A DNA stretch of 56,117 bases from SHZI01 sp040080965 (GCA_040080965.1 JBEBHH010000021.1:1-56117); one strand, 5' to 3'. Positions 25,770-34,615 are shown, counted from the stretch's first letter. Numbers and translations are program-made. Notes: generated from the sequence alone by a model not told the origin.

Positions 25770-27896
25770 ATGCCGAACTGGCGCGAACTGTTCACCATAT
25801 CCCCGGGCCCTGGCCGGCTGGACCCGGGCAGGATGAGCCTGGGCGCGTTGCTTGCCGTCATCAACGTGCTGCTCGTGATCCTTGTGATCGGCGGCATCAG
25901 CTGGGTGGCGGTCGACCTGCTGGGCGACCTGGCCGACGACCAGGGCATGGCCCGTGTCCAGGTGGCCGGCTCGTCGGTCCGCGAGGACATCCGCGAGATT
26001 GCCGACGAGACCGTCCTGGCGACCCGCGCGATGGCGGAACGCCCCACCCTTCAGCGCCTGTGGCGCGAGCAGCGGGTGCGCTCGCTGGAAACCTACCTCA
26101 AGCGCGTCTGCCAGACCGGCGGGATCACCGGCTGCGCACTGGTGGCGCCGGGCGGCGCCCCGATCCTCGCCGGCAAGGTCCTGCCCTGGGACGACATCCT
26201 CGATGCCAGCACCGAGCAGGGCGAACGCCTGCTCGTGGCACCGACGGCCAGCGGAGAGCCGCTGGTGGGAGCCACTGCCACGGTTCCGGCCGGCTCTTCC
26301 GAGGCGCCTGCGGCGAAGCTCATCCTGATCCGCGCACTGGACGCGGAGACCGCGGCCAGGTTGTCCAAGCGGGCCGGGATGACAGTCCGGCTACTCAACT
26401 ACAACACCTTCGCGGACGAGGAGGCCGACAACTTCACGCCCCTGCACACCGTGGCGCTTGGCAACGGCCGGCTCACTGCAGACCGTCTCGACGCGCCGGG
26501 CATGTACGCGTCGAGCTATCCGCTGTTCGCGTCCACCGGCGAACCCGTCGGCCTGATCGAGACGCGGCTGCCCGTTGCGACCGTGGAATCGTCCGTCGAC
26601 GCCCTCATCCGCCAGCTGGCCCTCGTGGCGGCGCTCCTCGGCATTCTCGCGGGGCTTGCCGGAATAATCCTCGGGCGGTGGGTGGCGAATCCCGTCCGCG
26701 AACTGACGCTGGCCGCGGGGCGCCTTGGCCAGGGCGATTTCTCCACGTCCATACCGGCGGGGGGCGCGGCGGAAGTCGGCACCCTCGCCCGCACGATGGA
26801 GGACATGCGCCGCAGCCTGGTTGACCTGACGGGCACGCTCCGGAGCCGCGAGGCCGAGGCCCAGGCCGTGCTGGACGGCATCGTGGAGGGCGTCTACGCC
26901 GTCGACCGGGAGCGCCGGATCCGCTACCTGAACCCCCGCGCCGCCGAGCTGCTCGGCGTTTCCGCCGCGTCCGCCGTCGGCAAGTTCTGCGGCGACGTGC
27001 TGAAGCCGCGGGGCGAAGGCGGCGTCCGTCCCTGCGAGACGGACTGCCCCATCATCAAGGCCCGCGCGCTGGGCTCGGCGCGGGCGACGGAACACCTCCT
27101 GCCCGGCTCCGGCGCGGCCCGCACCACGGTGATCACGAGCGCGCGGATGGTCGAGGACCTGCAGGTGCAGGTCATCCGCGACGAAACGGAGCTCGAGGGC
27201 GTGCGCCGCGCCCGCGATTCGATCCTTGCGAATATTTCCCACGAGTTCCGCACGCCGCTGGCGGCCCAGCTGGCCTCCATCGAGCTGCTGCGGGACGGGC
27301 TGGACAGCCTGGAGCCGGAGGCGCGCCGGGATCTGGTGCTCGCTCTGGAACGGGGCACGGTGCGGCTGACCCGCCTCATCGACAACCTGCTGGAAAGCGT
27401 GCGCATCGAGTCCGGCCAGCTGGGCCTGCGCCGCCAGTCCGTCGCCCTCGTCGACGTCGTCGAGCAGGCGCGGGGGCTCATCGAGGCGCTGTTGATCCAG
27501 CGCCGCCAGACGCTGCAGGTCGACCTGGACGAATCCCTGCCGGGAATCGACGGCGACAGCCCGCGGCTCACGCAGGTATTCGTGAACCTGCTCGCCAACG
27601 CCAGCAAGTTCGCACCGGAGGGCTCCACCATCCGGGTAGGCGCGCGGGTGCAGGGCAGCCAGGTGGAAGCCTGGGTCGAGGATGAAGGTGCCGGCGTGCC
27701 GGACCTTGCCGACAGCTCCCTGTTCGAGCGGTTCTACCGGGGCAAGGACGAGGAGCCGGAGCCGACGGGCCTAGGCCTCGGGCTCTGGATCGTCAAGTCC
27801 ATTGTCGAACGGCACGGCGGCCAGGTCAGTGCGGGCCGCACGACGGAAGGGCGCACGCGCTTCAGCGTGCTCCTGCCCGTGGTCCGGGCCGGATGA
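25770..27896 (+). CDS. Membrane sensor histidine kinase with HAMP and Cys-containing PAS domain
   Basis: 708 residues. TM1 (about 24-48) and TM2 (about 280-303) bracket a 230-residue periplasmic sensor domain with two cysteines (RVCQTGGITGCALV). Then come HAMP (about 303-355), PAS (about 360-470), HisKA with phospho-acceptor His491 in ISHEFRTPL, and HATPase_c with NLLANASKFAP and GLGLGLWIVKS. The PAS domain holds Cys407, Cys422 and Cys426 (KFCGDVL, RPCETDCPI), a CX14CX3C pattern found in PAS domains that may bind metal or sense redox state. Cotranscribed with the sulfate transporter; its stop overlaps the response-regulator start as ATGA. Confidence 0.93.
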   Translation: MPNWRELFTISPGPGRLDPGRMSLGALLAVINVLLVILVIGGISWVAVDLLGDLADDQGMARVQVAGSSVREDIREIADETVLATRAMAERPTLQRLWREQRVRSLETYLKRVCQTGGITGCALVAPGGAPILAGKVLPWDDILDASTEQGERLLVAPTASGEPLVGATATVPAGSSEAPAAKLILIRALDAETAARLSKRAGMTVRLLNYNTFADEEADNFTPLHTVALGNGRLTADRLDAPGMYASSYPLFASTGEPVGLIETRLPVATVESSVDALIRQLALVAALLGILAGLAGIILGRWVANPVRELTLAAGRLGQGDFSTSIPAGGAAEVGTLARTMEDMRRSLVDLTGTLRSREAEAQAVLDGIVEGVYAVDRERRIRYLNPRAAELLGVSAASAVGKFCGDVLKPRGEGGVRPCETDCPIIKARALGSARATEHLLPGSGAARTTVITSARMVEDLQVQVIRDETELEGVRRARDSILANISHEFRTPLAAQLASIELLRDGLDSLEPEARRDLVLALERGTVRLTRLIDNLLESVRIESGQLGLRRQSVALVDVVEQARGLIEALLIQRRQTLQVDLDESLPGIDGDSPRLTQVFVNLLANASKFAPEGSTIRVGARVQGSQVEAWVEDEGAGVPDLADSSLFERFYRGKDEEPEPTGLGLGLWIVKSIVERHGGQVSAGRTTEGRTRFSVLLPVVRAG

Positions 27897-28567
27897 AGAT
27901 CCTCGTTGCCGACGACGACCGGGACCTGCTCGAACTCGTCGCCTTCACCCTTGCCCAGTCGGGATTCCTCGCGCTGAAGGCACCCGACGGCGAGGCAGCC
28001 CTGCGGATCTTCGCCGCCGAATCACCCGATCTGCTGATCCTCGACATCAACATGCCCGGGCGGACCGGGTTCCAGGTCTGCGAGGAAGTGCGCCGCAAGT
28101 CCCGGGTGCCCGTGATGATGCTGACGGTCCGCGGCGCCGAGGAAGACCTGGTGCGGGCGCTCGAGCTCGGTGCCGATGACTACCTGAACAAGCCCTTCAG
28201 CCCGCGGACCCTTCTGGCCCGCGTGAAGGCCCTGCTGCGGCGGGCCGGTATGGAAGCCAGTTCGCCCGTCAGCGCCGGCAGGCTCCGGCTCGACGTGGAG
28301 GAACACACCCTGCAGATCGGGACGAAGCCCGCAGTCCGCCTCACGAAACTGGAGCTGCGCCTGTTGCAGCTGCTGCTGGCAAATACCGGGCATGCCGTCA
28401 GTTCGGACCGGCTGCTGCTCCAGGTCTGGGGCCACCGGGGCGCCGGCGACCGCCAGCTGCTCAAGCAGCTCGTGCACCGGGTGCGGCAGAAAATCGAGCT
28501 GGATCCCGCTAACCCCGAGCTGCTGCTGACGGCGCCGGGAGCCGGCTACCGCCTGATCGTCGACTGA
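27893..28567 (+). CDS. OmpR/PhoB-family response regulator
   Basis: 224 residues. The receiver domain has the acidic pair in ILVADDDRDLL, phospho-acceptor Asp51 in LLILDINMPG, a Thr in MLTVRG and the Lys in NKPFSPR. A winged-helix DNA-binding domain follows from about 128 (LTKLELRLLQLLLANTGHAVSS, ending APGAGYRLIVD). It is the cognate partner of the overlapping kinase. Sulfate-transport or stress genes are the natural targets, though none of its binding sites is identifiable here. Confidence 0.94.
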   Translation: MKILVADDDRDLLELVAFTLAQSGFLALKAPDGEAALRIFAAESPDLLILDINMPGRTGFQVCEEVRRKSRVPVMMLTVRGAEEDLVRALELGADDYLNKPFSPRTLLARVKALLRRAGMEASSPVSAGRLRLDVEEHTLQIGTKPAVRLTKLELRLLQLLLANTGHAVSSDRLLLQVWGHRGAGDRQLLKQLVHRVRQKIELDPANPELLLTAPGAGYRLIVD

Positions 28568-28569
28568 AG

Positions 28570-28677
28570 CGCGCCGAAGTAGGAGCGCCTTCAGGCGCGA
28601 CCCCCTCCCGCTCGAGACTCGCGGACTCGATTCTCGCGGGAGGGGGTCGCGCCTGAAGGCGCTCCTACTTCGGCGCG
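28570..28677. repeat. Long REP-like palindrome, 42-bp perfect arms, 24-base loop
   Basis: Arms 28570-28611 and 28636-28677 are perfect reverse complements, each containing one unit GTAGGAGCGCCTTCAGGCGC. It lies between the convergent response-regulator and sulfate-binding genes. The outer 12 or so bases of the right arm encode the end of the binding protein (..APK-stop); the left arm carries an inverted copy of them. It likely ends transcription from both sides. Confidence 0.92.
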
Positions 28678-29675
28678 TAGATCTGGTCGAAGATGCCCTT
28701 CTCGGCAAAGTGCACGCGATGGACCTTGTCCCAGCCACCGAGGTCGCCGATGGTCACCATCGTGACCTTGGGAAAGCGGGCGGCGTACTTCGCGGCGACG
28801 GCGGCGTTCCGCGGCCGGTAGTAGTGCCTGGCGATGATTTCCTGGGCCTGGGGCGTGTACAGGTACTTGAGATAGGCGTCAGCCACCTCCCGCGTGCCCT
28901 TGCGGAGAGCCACCTTGTCGACGACCGTCACCGGCGGCTCAGCCAGCATGCTCATGGACGGGACGACAATGTCCACCTTGCCCGCGCCCAGCGCCGACTG
29001 GGCGAGGAACGCTTCATTCTCCCAGCTCACCAGGACGTCGCCGAGCCCTCGCTGGACGAAGGTCGTGCTCGCGGCGCGGGCACCCGTGTCCAGCACCGGG
29101 ACGTTGCGGTACACCCGGGCCAGGTAGGCCCGGGCCGTGGCCTCGGTCGCGCCGGGCTGGCGCAGGGCCCATGCCCAGGCAGCCAGGTAGTTCCACCGGG
29201 CGCCGCCGGAGGTCTTCGGGTTCGGCGTGATGACCTGGATGCCCGGTCGCGCCAGGTCTGCCCAGTCCCGGATGCCCTTGGGGTTCCCCTTGCGCACCAG
29301 GAACACGATGGTCGAGGTGTAGGGCGAGCTGTTGTCGGCCAGCCGGCTCTGCCAGTTCGCGGGCAAGGACTTGCCCTGGGCGGCGATGGCGTCGATGTCG
29401 TGGGCCAGAGCCAGGGTGACCACGTCGGCCGGCAGGCCGTCGATGACGGAGCGGGCCTGCTTGCCCGAGCCGCCGTGGGACTGGCGGACCGTCACCGTAT
29501 CGCCGGTCTTTGCCTTCCAGTAAGCCGCAAAGGCCGCGTTGTATTCCTGGTAGAGCTCGCGGGTCGGATCGTAGGACGCATTCAGCAGCATCACGTTGGC
29601 GGCCCGGGCCCCCGATGCCGCGAAGCCCAGCAAGGCCACGAGGGCCAGGCCGGGCAGATGGCGAAAACCGACCAT
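28665..29675 (-). CDS. sbp: Sulfate ABC transporter substrate-binding protein
   Basis: 336 residues with a Sec signal peptide (MVGFRHLPGLALVALLG ... SGARA). The mature protein begins NVMLLNASYDPTRELYQEYN and continues VRQSHGGSGKQARSVIDGL and ADVVTLALAHDIDAIA, the sulfate-contact segments of Sbp/CysP. It supplies the periplasmic receptor for the CysAUW transporter encoded convergently, on the other side of the palindrome. Its TAG stop lies inside the palindrome arm. A small exported protein gene is just upstream on the same strand. Confidence 0.95.
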   Translation of the reverse strand: MVGFRHLPGLALVALLGFAASGARAANVMLLNASYDPTRELYQEYNAAFAAYWKAKTGDTVTVRQSHGGSGKQARSVIDGLPADVVTLALAHDIDAIAAQGKSLPANWQSRLADNSSPYTSTIVFLVRKGNPKGIRDWADLARPGIQVITPNPKTSGGARWNYLAAWAWALRQPGATEATARAYLARVYRNVPVLDTGARAASTTFVQRGLGDVLVSWENEAFLAQSALGAGKVDIVVPSMSMLAEPPVTVVDKVALRKGTREVADAYLKYLYTPQAQEIIARHYYRPRNAAVAAKYAARFPKVTMVTIGDLGGWDKVHRVHFAEKGIFDQIYAPK

Positions 29676-29688
29676 GCCGGGCCGCCGG

Positions 29689-29949
29689 CTACTCGGCGTT
29701 GGTCCGGGCGCGCGGCTTCAGCTTCTCGAAATCGGGCCGCAGGCGGGCCAGTTCGGCGGCCGGCAGGGACGACGCCGCGAGGTCCACGCGGACGCCCTGC
29801 GCCACCCGGGCGTGCTGGCCGGAAAGCTTTGGCGCCGCCTGTCTGGCGGCTCCGGCGGTTGTCGCCAGCAGGACGCCGACGAGGCTGGCAGCGACGAAGG
29901 CCGGCACGTTCAACGATCGGGCCGATGACGGGGAACGGAGGAATGACAT
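29689..29949 (-). CDS. Small exported protein of unknown function
   Basis: 86 residues from ATG 29949, with GAGG 8 bases upstream. Signal-peptide-like start (MSFLRSPSSARSLN, then VPAFVAASLVGVLLATTAGAA) followed by a short charged tail ending KLKPRARTNAE. No family is recognised. It ends 13 bases before sbp on the same strand, so it could be the first gene of a small sulfate-binding unit. A real gene is likely but not certain; no homology evidence was available. Confidence 0.5.
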   Translation of the reverse strand: MSFLRSPSSARSLNVPAFVAASLVGVLLATTAGAARQAAPKLSGQHARVAQGVRVDLAASSLPAAELARLRPDFEKLKPRARTNAE

Positions 29950-30043
29950 AAGCGGCGCCTCAGCTGTACCGGGGGCCATTCTGCCATGGCAAGCTAGCGC
30001 GCGCGCAGAGCGCCCCCTCCAGTCACAGCGAACGGAAGCACTC

Positions 30044-31054
30044 ATGGCCATTCCCGCCGGGCACGTCACCAACGTCCGGGAAATCATCACGCTGCAGGGG
30101 CACATCCTGCAGCAGCAGACCCACCATCCCGAAGCGACGGGCACGCTCTCCTGGATCCTTTCGGCCCTGTCCATTTCCGCCAAGATGATTGCGTCCCACG
30201 TGCGGCGCGCCCGCCTCGAGGACGTGCTCGGTCAGGTCGGCGGCGAGAACGTGCAGGGTGAGCAGCAACAGAAGCTGGACGTGATCGCCAACGAAATCCT
30301 GCTGCGCACGCTTGGCGGCCGGCAGGGCGTGGCGATCGTGGCCTCGGAGGAGAACGAGGAGCCGGTGATACTCCGCGACGACCGGGAGGGCGAACGTCGC
30401 TACTGCGTGCTCTTCGATCCGCTGGACGGCTCGTCGAACCTGGACGTCTGCGGCGCGGTCGGCACGATCTTCAGCATCCTGCAGCAGGACCGGCGCGCGG
30501 CGCGCGCCGAGGACTCGCTGCTCCAGCCCGGCCGCCAGCAGGTCGCCGCGGGCTACATCCTCTACGGGCCGTCGACGGTCTTCGCGCTGACGATCGGCGG
30601 CGGCGTGGACCTCTTTGTCCTCGATCCGGCCATCGGCGCCTTCGTGCGCGTCCAGCAGGGCCTGCAGATTCCTGCCGCTGCGAAGAGCTACTCGGTGAAC
30701 GAGGGCAACCGGCTCAGCTTCCCGGAGGGCTACCAGCGGTATCTGGCCTGGGCCCAGGAGCAGACCTACTCGAGCCGCTATGCGGGCGCCATGGTCGCCG
30801 ACGTGCACCGGATCCTGCTCAAGGGCGGCGTGTTCATGTACCCGCCGACCCGGAAGGCGCCGCAGGGCAAGCTGCGCCTGATGTACGAGGCGAATCCGAT
30901 GGCGTGGCTGGTGGAGCAGGCGGGCGGCAAGGCGCTGGCGTCGCCAGGCGAGCGCATCCTGGACGTGCAGCCCACGGGGATCCACCAGCGCACACCCGTC
31001 ATCCTCGGCAGTCCGGCCGAAGTGGACCGGGTGGTGAGTCACCTGACGGGCTGA
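30044..31054 (+). CDS. fbp: Fructose-1,6-bisphosphatase, class I
   Basis: 336 residues from ATG 30044 (GGAAG upstream). The metal-binding and substrate motif DPLDGSSNLDV starts near residue 125, preceded by VASEENEEP with the metal-liganding glutamates; KLRLMYEANPMAWLVEQAGG is the late substrate region. It removes the 1-phosphate of fructose-1,6-bisphosphate in gluconeogenesis. The open frame extends far upstream without family sequence, so the later start is right. It stands alone between convergent or divergent neighbours. Confidence 0.95.
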   Translation: MAIPAGHVTNVREIITLQGHILQQQTHHPEATGTLSWILSALSISAKMIASHVRRARLEDVLGQVGGENVQGEQQQKLDVIANEILLRTLGGRQGVAIVASEENEEPVILRDDREGERRYCVLFDPLDGSSNLDVCGAVGTIFSILQQDRRAARAEDSLLQPGRQQVAAGYILYGPSTVFALTIGGGVDLFVLDPAIGAFVRVQQGLQIPAAAKSYSVNEGNRLSFPEGYQRYLAWAQEQTYSSRYAGAMVADVHRILLKGGVFMYPPTRKAPQGKLRLMYEANPMAWLVEQAGGKALASPGERILDVQPTGIHQRTPVILGSPAEVDRVVSHLTG

Positions 31055-31068
31055 GGACGCGCGTCGCG

Positions 31069-31812
31069 CTAGCCGGACTGCCAGCCCCGGTGGGGATGGC
31101 GGCGCACGAGTTCCGGGTCACGGAACAGCAGGACCAGGACAGCGCCCGCAACGAAGCCGCCGACGTGGGCCCAGAAGGCAACCCCGCCCCCCTGCGCGCC
31201 GATCGACCCTACCCCGCCGAGCAGCTGCGCCACGAACCAGTAGCCCAGCATCCAGAACGCGGGAATGCTGATGGTCGTGATGTAGAAGCCGAGGAAGATC
31301 AGCATCTTCACCTGCACCTTCGGGTAAAGCAGCACGTAGGCGCCCATGACGCCGCCGATGGCGCCTGACGCGCCGACCATGGGGATGCCCGAGGCCGGAT
31401 CGGCGAGGATCTGCGCCGCGGCGGCGCCGAGTCCGCACAGCACGTAGAACACCGCGAAGCGCGCGTGCCCCATCGAGTCCTCGACGTTGTTGCCAAAGAT
31501 CCAGAGGAACCAGAGGTTGCCGATGATGTGCAGCCAGCCACCGTGCAGGAACATGTGACTGAGGGTCGTGAGCCAGTTGGGCGTGGCGGTCAGCGTGCAG
31601 TAGGCATTCGGCCCCACCTGGAAGCTCGTGCCGGCCGCCAGGGTCTGCAGCAGTTCGCCCGGCACCAGCCCCAGCGTGCACACCGAGATGCCCAGCCGGG
31701 GCTCGGTGCCGAACCCCTGCACGAAGATCCACGCCGCGATGTTCAGCGCAATCAGCGCGTAGGTGGTGTACGGCGTGAGGAAGTGCGGGTTTTCGTCGCT
31801 GAGGGGGAACAT
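31069..31812 (-). CDS. Rhomboid-family intramembrane serine protease
   Basis: 247 residues, six or seven membrane helices. Active-site Ser149 lies in MVGASGAIGG and the partner His216 in WAHVGGFVAG; HMFLHGGWLHIIGNLWFLWIFG carries the conserved His and Asn that shape the oxyanion hole. Two N-terminal cysteines (SVCTLG, NAYCTL) lie in the first periplasmic loop and could pair. It cleaves membrane-protein substrates within the bilayer; the target here is unknown. It is convergent with fbp, with 14 bases between the stops. Confidence 0.93.
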   Translation of the reverse strand: MFPLSDENPHFLTPYTTYALIALNIAAWIFVQGFGTEPRLGISVCTLGLVPGELLQTLAAGTSFQVGPNAYCTLTATPNWLTTLSHMFLHGGWLHIIGNLWFLWIFGNNVEDSMGHARFAVFYVLCGLGAAAAQILADPASGIPMVGASGAIGGVMGAYVLLYPKVQVKMLIFLGFYITTISIPAFWMLGYWFVAQLLGGVGSIGAQGGGVAFWAHVGGFVAGAVLVLLFRDPELVRRHPHRGWQSG

Positions 31813-31952
31813 GGCGTGGTCTCGATGGTAGCAGGCAGCGGGTTGGGCCTGTTCAGAATCCGTAACAGTTGGTCACGGGAATTTCATGCGCGCCCCCTAC
31901 GCTGCCGGCCCGGCAACCAACCCCGACAACCCGCTTTCCAGGAGACCCACCG

Positions 31953-33704
31953 ATGAGTCGTAGAACCGGCATCGCCATTGCCGCCGCGAGCGGCCTTGCA
32001 GCCTCCGTCTTCACCTCTCCCGCCAGTGCCGTGCAGCTCGACCTGCAGTTGCTGAACGCCTTCACGACCAGCACAGGCGCCCGGGACCAGAGCGCCGAGA
32101 TCCTCGACTATTCCGCGGACCAGAACACCGTCGCCAGCACCATGGCAGGGACGAGCGGGTTCGGCGTCCAGGTGCTCACGCTCGGCAATGCCGGCAGCCT
32201 GAGCGAGCGGGGCATCGTGACGTTCAATACCGCCTTCGGTGCAGGAACGGTCCTGTCGGCATCTTCCACGGCACTCGATCCGCTGCAGCGCGGGTTCGGC
32301 GTGGTCAGCCTGATCCCCACCGCCAACGGCACCACCCAAGGAAAGATCGGCTTCTATGACTATCGCACTGGCAGCGTCGGCGCCATCACGACCGTGGATG
32401 TCGGCTTCCACCCGGACAGCGTCAAGTTCTCGGCCGATGGCACGAAGCTCTACGTGATCAACGAGGGCGAGTACACGAGCGGCGGCGCCACGGACGCGCC
32501 GGGGTCGATCAGCATCATCGACCTGTCGTCCGTCAGCACCATAGGCGACGTGAGCTCACTCACCAGTTCCGCCGTCAGCACCTACGACTTCCAGGCCTCC
32601 AACCTGGGCGCCGGGGTCTCGATCAGCGGGGTCCGCTACAACATGGCCGACGCGGCTCTCCCGGCCAACCAGTACCGGCACGTCGAGCCTGAGTTCCTGA
32701 CCGAAAAGAACGGCAAGCTTTTCGTCAGCCTGCAGGAGAACAACGCCATTGCGGAGTTCGACCTGACGTCGTCAAAGTGGACCGCCGTGCGGAACCTGGG
32801 AACCATTACCCAGACGATAGATGCCTCGGACCGGGATGACCCGGATGGCGCCGGTCCGCTGACCAGGAGCGCCGCGATCAATGACGTCGTGGCGGGACTG
32901 CCGATGCCGGACGCGATCGCAACCTTCCAGCTGAATGGCAACACCTACATCGTTTCAGCCAACGAGGGCGACTTCCAGATCAGCGACCTGGACCGGGCGC
33001 GCGTGTCCGCCCTGCCGGCAAGCGGGCCGGGGTCGGTGGACGCCAGCGTCGCGGCAACCCTGAATTCCCTGTACGGCGGCAACTACCGCGCCAATGGGGC
33101 GCTGGGGCGCCTGCAGGTGTCCATCCGCGACGGCGACACGGACGGGGACGGTGATATCGACGTCCTGACCATGGCCGGCACCCGGTCGTTCTCGATCTGG
33201 GATGCCAATACCGGCGCCCTGGTGGAGGACAGCGGCTCCCTCGAGAGCATTCTCCTTGCCCTGGATCCGGCGACCCACAACATCGACAGCGAAGCCTTCA
33301 GCTCCAGCCTGGCGACGCTCTTCGACACCCGCTCGCCCAGCAAAGGCCCCGAGCCGGAGGCCCTGACACTGGCGGAAGTGGGTGGCACTCCGTTGCTGTT
33401 CATCGGCATGGAGCGCCAGAACGGGCTGCTCGCCTTCGACCTCTCGGACCCGAACAACCCCGTCCTGCTGGACTACATCAACAGTTTCGCCAACGGCCTC
33501 TTCGCGCCGGAATCCCTGCTCTTCATCGACGCTGCCAACAGCCCGACCGGCCAGAGCCTGTTGCTGGGCGGATATGAGCAAAATGGCGGCGGTATCGGGG
33601 TCTATTCGGCGACGATCGTTCCCATTCCCGCCACCTTGCCATTGTTTGGCGCCGGTCTTGCCGCCCTGGGCCTGATTCGCCGCCGGAGACTTGCCACTAG
33701 TTGA
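31953..33704 (+). CDS. Choice-of-anchor I exported beta-propeller protein with VPxPA-type C-terminal sorting tail
   Basis: 583 residues from ATG 31953, which follows AGGAGACCCACCG and opens a signal peptide (MSRRTGIAIAAASGLAA...ASA). The body shows repeated propeller-like units (DSVKFSADGTKLYVINEGE; TFQLNGNTYIVSANEGDFQ; PLLFIGMERQNGLLAFDLSDP) and an Asp-rich stretch DGDTDGDGDIDV that may bind calcium. The tail VPIPATLPLFGAGLAALGLI followed by RRRR is a PEP-CTERM/VPLPA-like sorting signal, normally processed by an exosortase, none of which is in the window. The family includes proteins annotated as alkaline phosphatase-like; enzymatic activity is not shown. Confidence 0.88.
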   Translation: MSRRTGIAIAAASGLAASVFTSPASAVQLDLQLLNAFTTSTGARDQSAEILDYSADQNTVASTMAGTSGFGVQVLTLGNAGSLSERGIVTFNTAFGAGTVLSASSTALDPLQRGFGVVSLIPTANGTTQGKIGFYDYRTGSVGAITTVDVGFHPDSVKFSADGTKLYVINEGEYTSGGATDAPGSISIIDLSSVSTIGDVSSLTSSAVSTYDFQASNLGAGVSISGVRYNMADAALPANQYRHVEPEFLTEKNGKLFVSLQENNAIAEFDLTSSKWTAVRNLGTITQTIDASDRDDPDGAGPLTRSAAINDVVAGLPMPDAIATFQLNGNTYIVSANEGDFQISDLDRARVSALPASGPGSVDASVAATLNSLYGGNYRANGALGRLQVSIRDGDTDGDGDIDVLTMAGTRSFSIWDANTGALVEDSGSLESILLALDPATHNIDSEAFSSSLATLFDTRSPSKGPEPEALTLAEVGGTPLLFIGMERQNGLLAFDLSDPNNPVLLDYINSFANGLFAPESLLFIDAANSPTGQSLLLGGYEQNGGGIGVYSATIVPIPATLPLFGAGLAALGLIRRRRLATS

Positions 33705-33729
33705 CACTGTCTATACTCCCGAATAGTCT
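33701..33729 (+). promoter_or_regulatory. Strong promoter of the merR-family gene, probably leaderless
   Basis: TTGACA (33701-33706), 17 bases, TAGTCT (33724-33729), then 6 bases to the ATG at 33736. Transcription would start at or next to the start codon, and no Shine-Dalgarno is present. GACAcTGTC (33703-33711) overlaps the -35 and could be an operator half. The -35 overlaps the last codons of the upstream gene. Confidence 0.6.
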
Positions 33730-33735
33730 GCGGGC

Positions 33736-34599
33736 ATGCCAAGTGCCCGCAGCTATTCACTTTCCGAGCTCGTCGAGGCTACGGGGTTCGACCGCCGGAC
33801 CATCGTCTACTACATCCAGTCCGGACTCCTGCCAAAGGTTGGCCGCCGGGGACCCCACACCCGGTACCCGGATGAGTGCCTGGCACGGCTGCTCTTCATC
33901 AAGGGCGTGCGGGGCTTGCAGGCCGGCGGCCAGCTGCTCACGGCAACGCTGGCCGAGATGCGCCGGGCCCTCGCGGCCCGGGACGCCGCCGGCATCCGGG
34001 ACCTGCTGGACCGCGGGCTGCCCGTCGAGGAACTGACCGCGCTCTTCGCAGACGAGGGCGGGGAACCCGGTGAGCCGGCGCCGCCCGCGCAGGTTGCCTC
34101 GCCCCCGGCAATGCCGGCCCCGGCCGCCACCACAGCCATCGCCGCGGCGCCAACGCCGGTCACCGGCCCGTCGGGGGAACGCCGCAGTTACGGCCTGGCC
34201 GACGCCGGCATCCGCAAGCGCTTCGGCGCCGACAAGCCCGCGGCGCCATCCACGCCGGAGATTCATCACGACGAGACCCACCCGGGCCTGCCCGCGCTGG
34301 ATCCCGCAACGTACCAGCCGCCGGCGACTGGCGCGCCCGTATCGGCCACCGGTGCGGGCGACAGCCCGCCCGCGGAAGCGGAACTCGGCGACCTCCTCCG
34401 GGAACTCGAAGTCCGGCCGACGATGAATGCACGGCGCAGCCCGCCAGGCTCGCCGGAGCAGTGGACGGAAATTCCGATCACCAGCCGCGTGTACCTGTCG
34501 GTCCGCGGCCTGGCTGCGGAGGATGCGCCGCTCGCCGAGGCAGTTGCGCGTCTCCTGAAGCGCGCGTTGCGCGCCCGCGCCTCGCCTCCATCAGCCTGA
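33736..34599 (+). CDS. MerR-family transcriptional regulator with long C-terminal region
   Basis: 287 residues. An N-terminal winged helix SYSLSELVEATGFDRRTIVYYIQSGLL, then RGPHTRYPDECLARLLFIKGVRGLQ, matches the MerR DNA-binding domain and the start of its helical linker. Residues 110-215 are a Pro/Ala-rich, probably disordered linker, and the C-terminus (about 215-287: ELGDLLRELEVR, EIPITSRVYLSVRGL) forms a small domain I do not recognise. This is not a metal-type MerR: there is no Cys-based effector site. Neighbours (sorting-tail protein, TPR-like protein) do not reveal the effector. Confidence 0.85.
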   Translation: MPSARSYSLSELVEATGFDRRTIVYYIQSGLLPKVGRRGPHTRYPDECLARLLFIKGVRGLQAGGQLLTATLAEMRRALAARDAAGIRDLLDRGLPVEELTALFADEGGEPGEPAPPAQVASPPAMPAPAATTAIAAAPTPVTGPSGERRSYGLADAGIRKRFGADKPAAPSTPEIHHDETHPGLPALDPATYQPPATGAPVSATGAGDSPPAEAELGDLLRELEVRPTMNARRSPPGSPEQWTEIPITSRVYLSVRGLAAEDAPLAEAVARLLKRALRARASPPSA

Positions 34600-34615
34600 C
34601 TGCACCGGGCCCACC

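Noticed and set aside
29510..30043. Upstream extension of the fbp reading frame by 178 codons
   Set aside because: Overlaps sbp and the small exported gene on the other strand; conserved FBPase sequence begins at 30044 with an RBS.
31881..31899. Near palindrome CCGTAAC-N5-GTCACGG upstream of the sorting-tail protein
   Set aside because: One mismatch, no matching copy elsewhere and no clear promoter beside it; too weak to call an operator.
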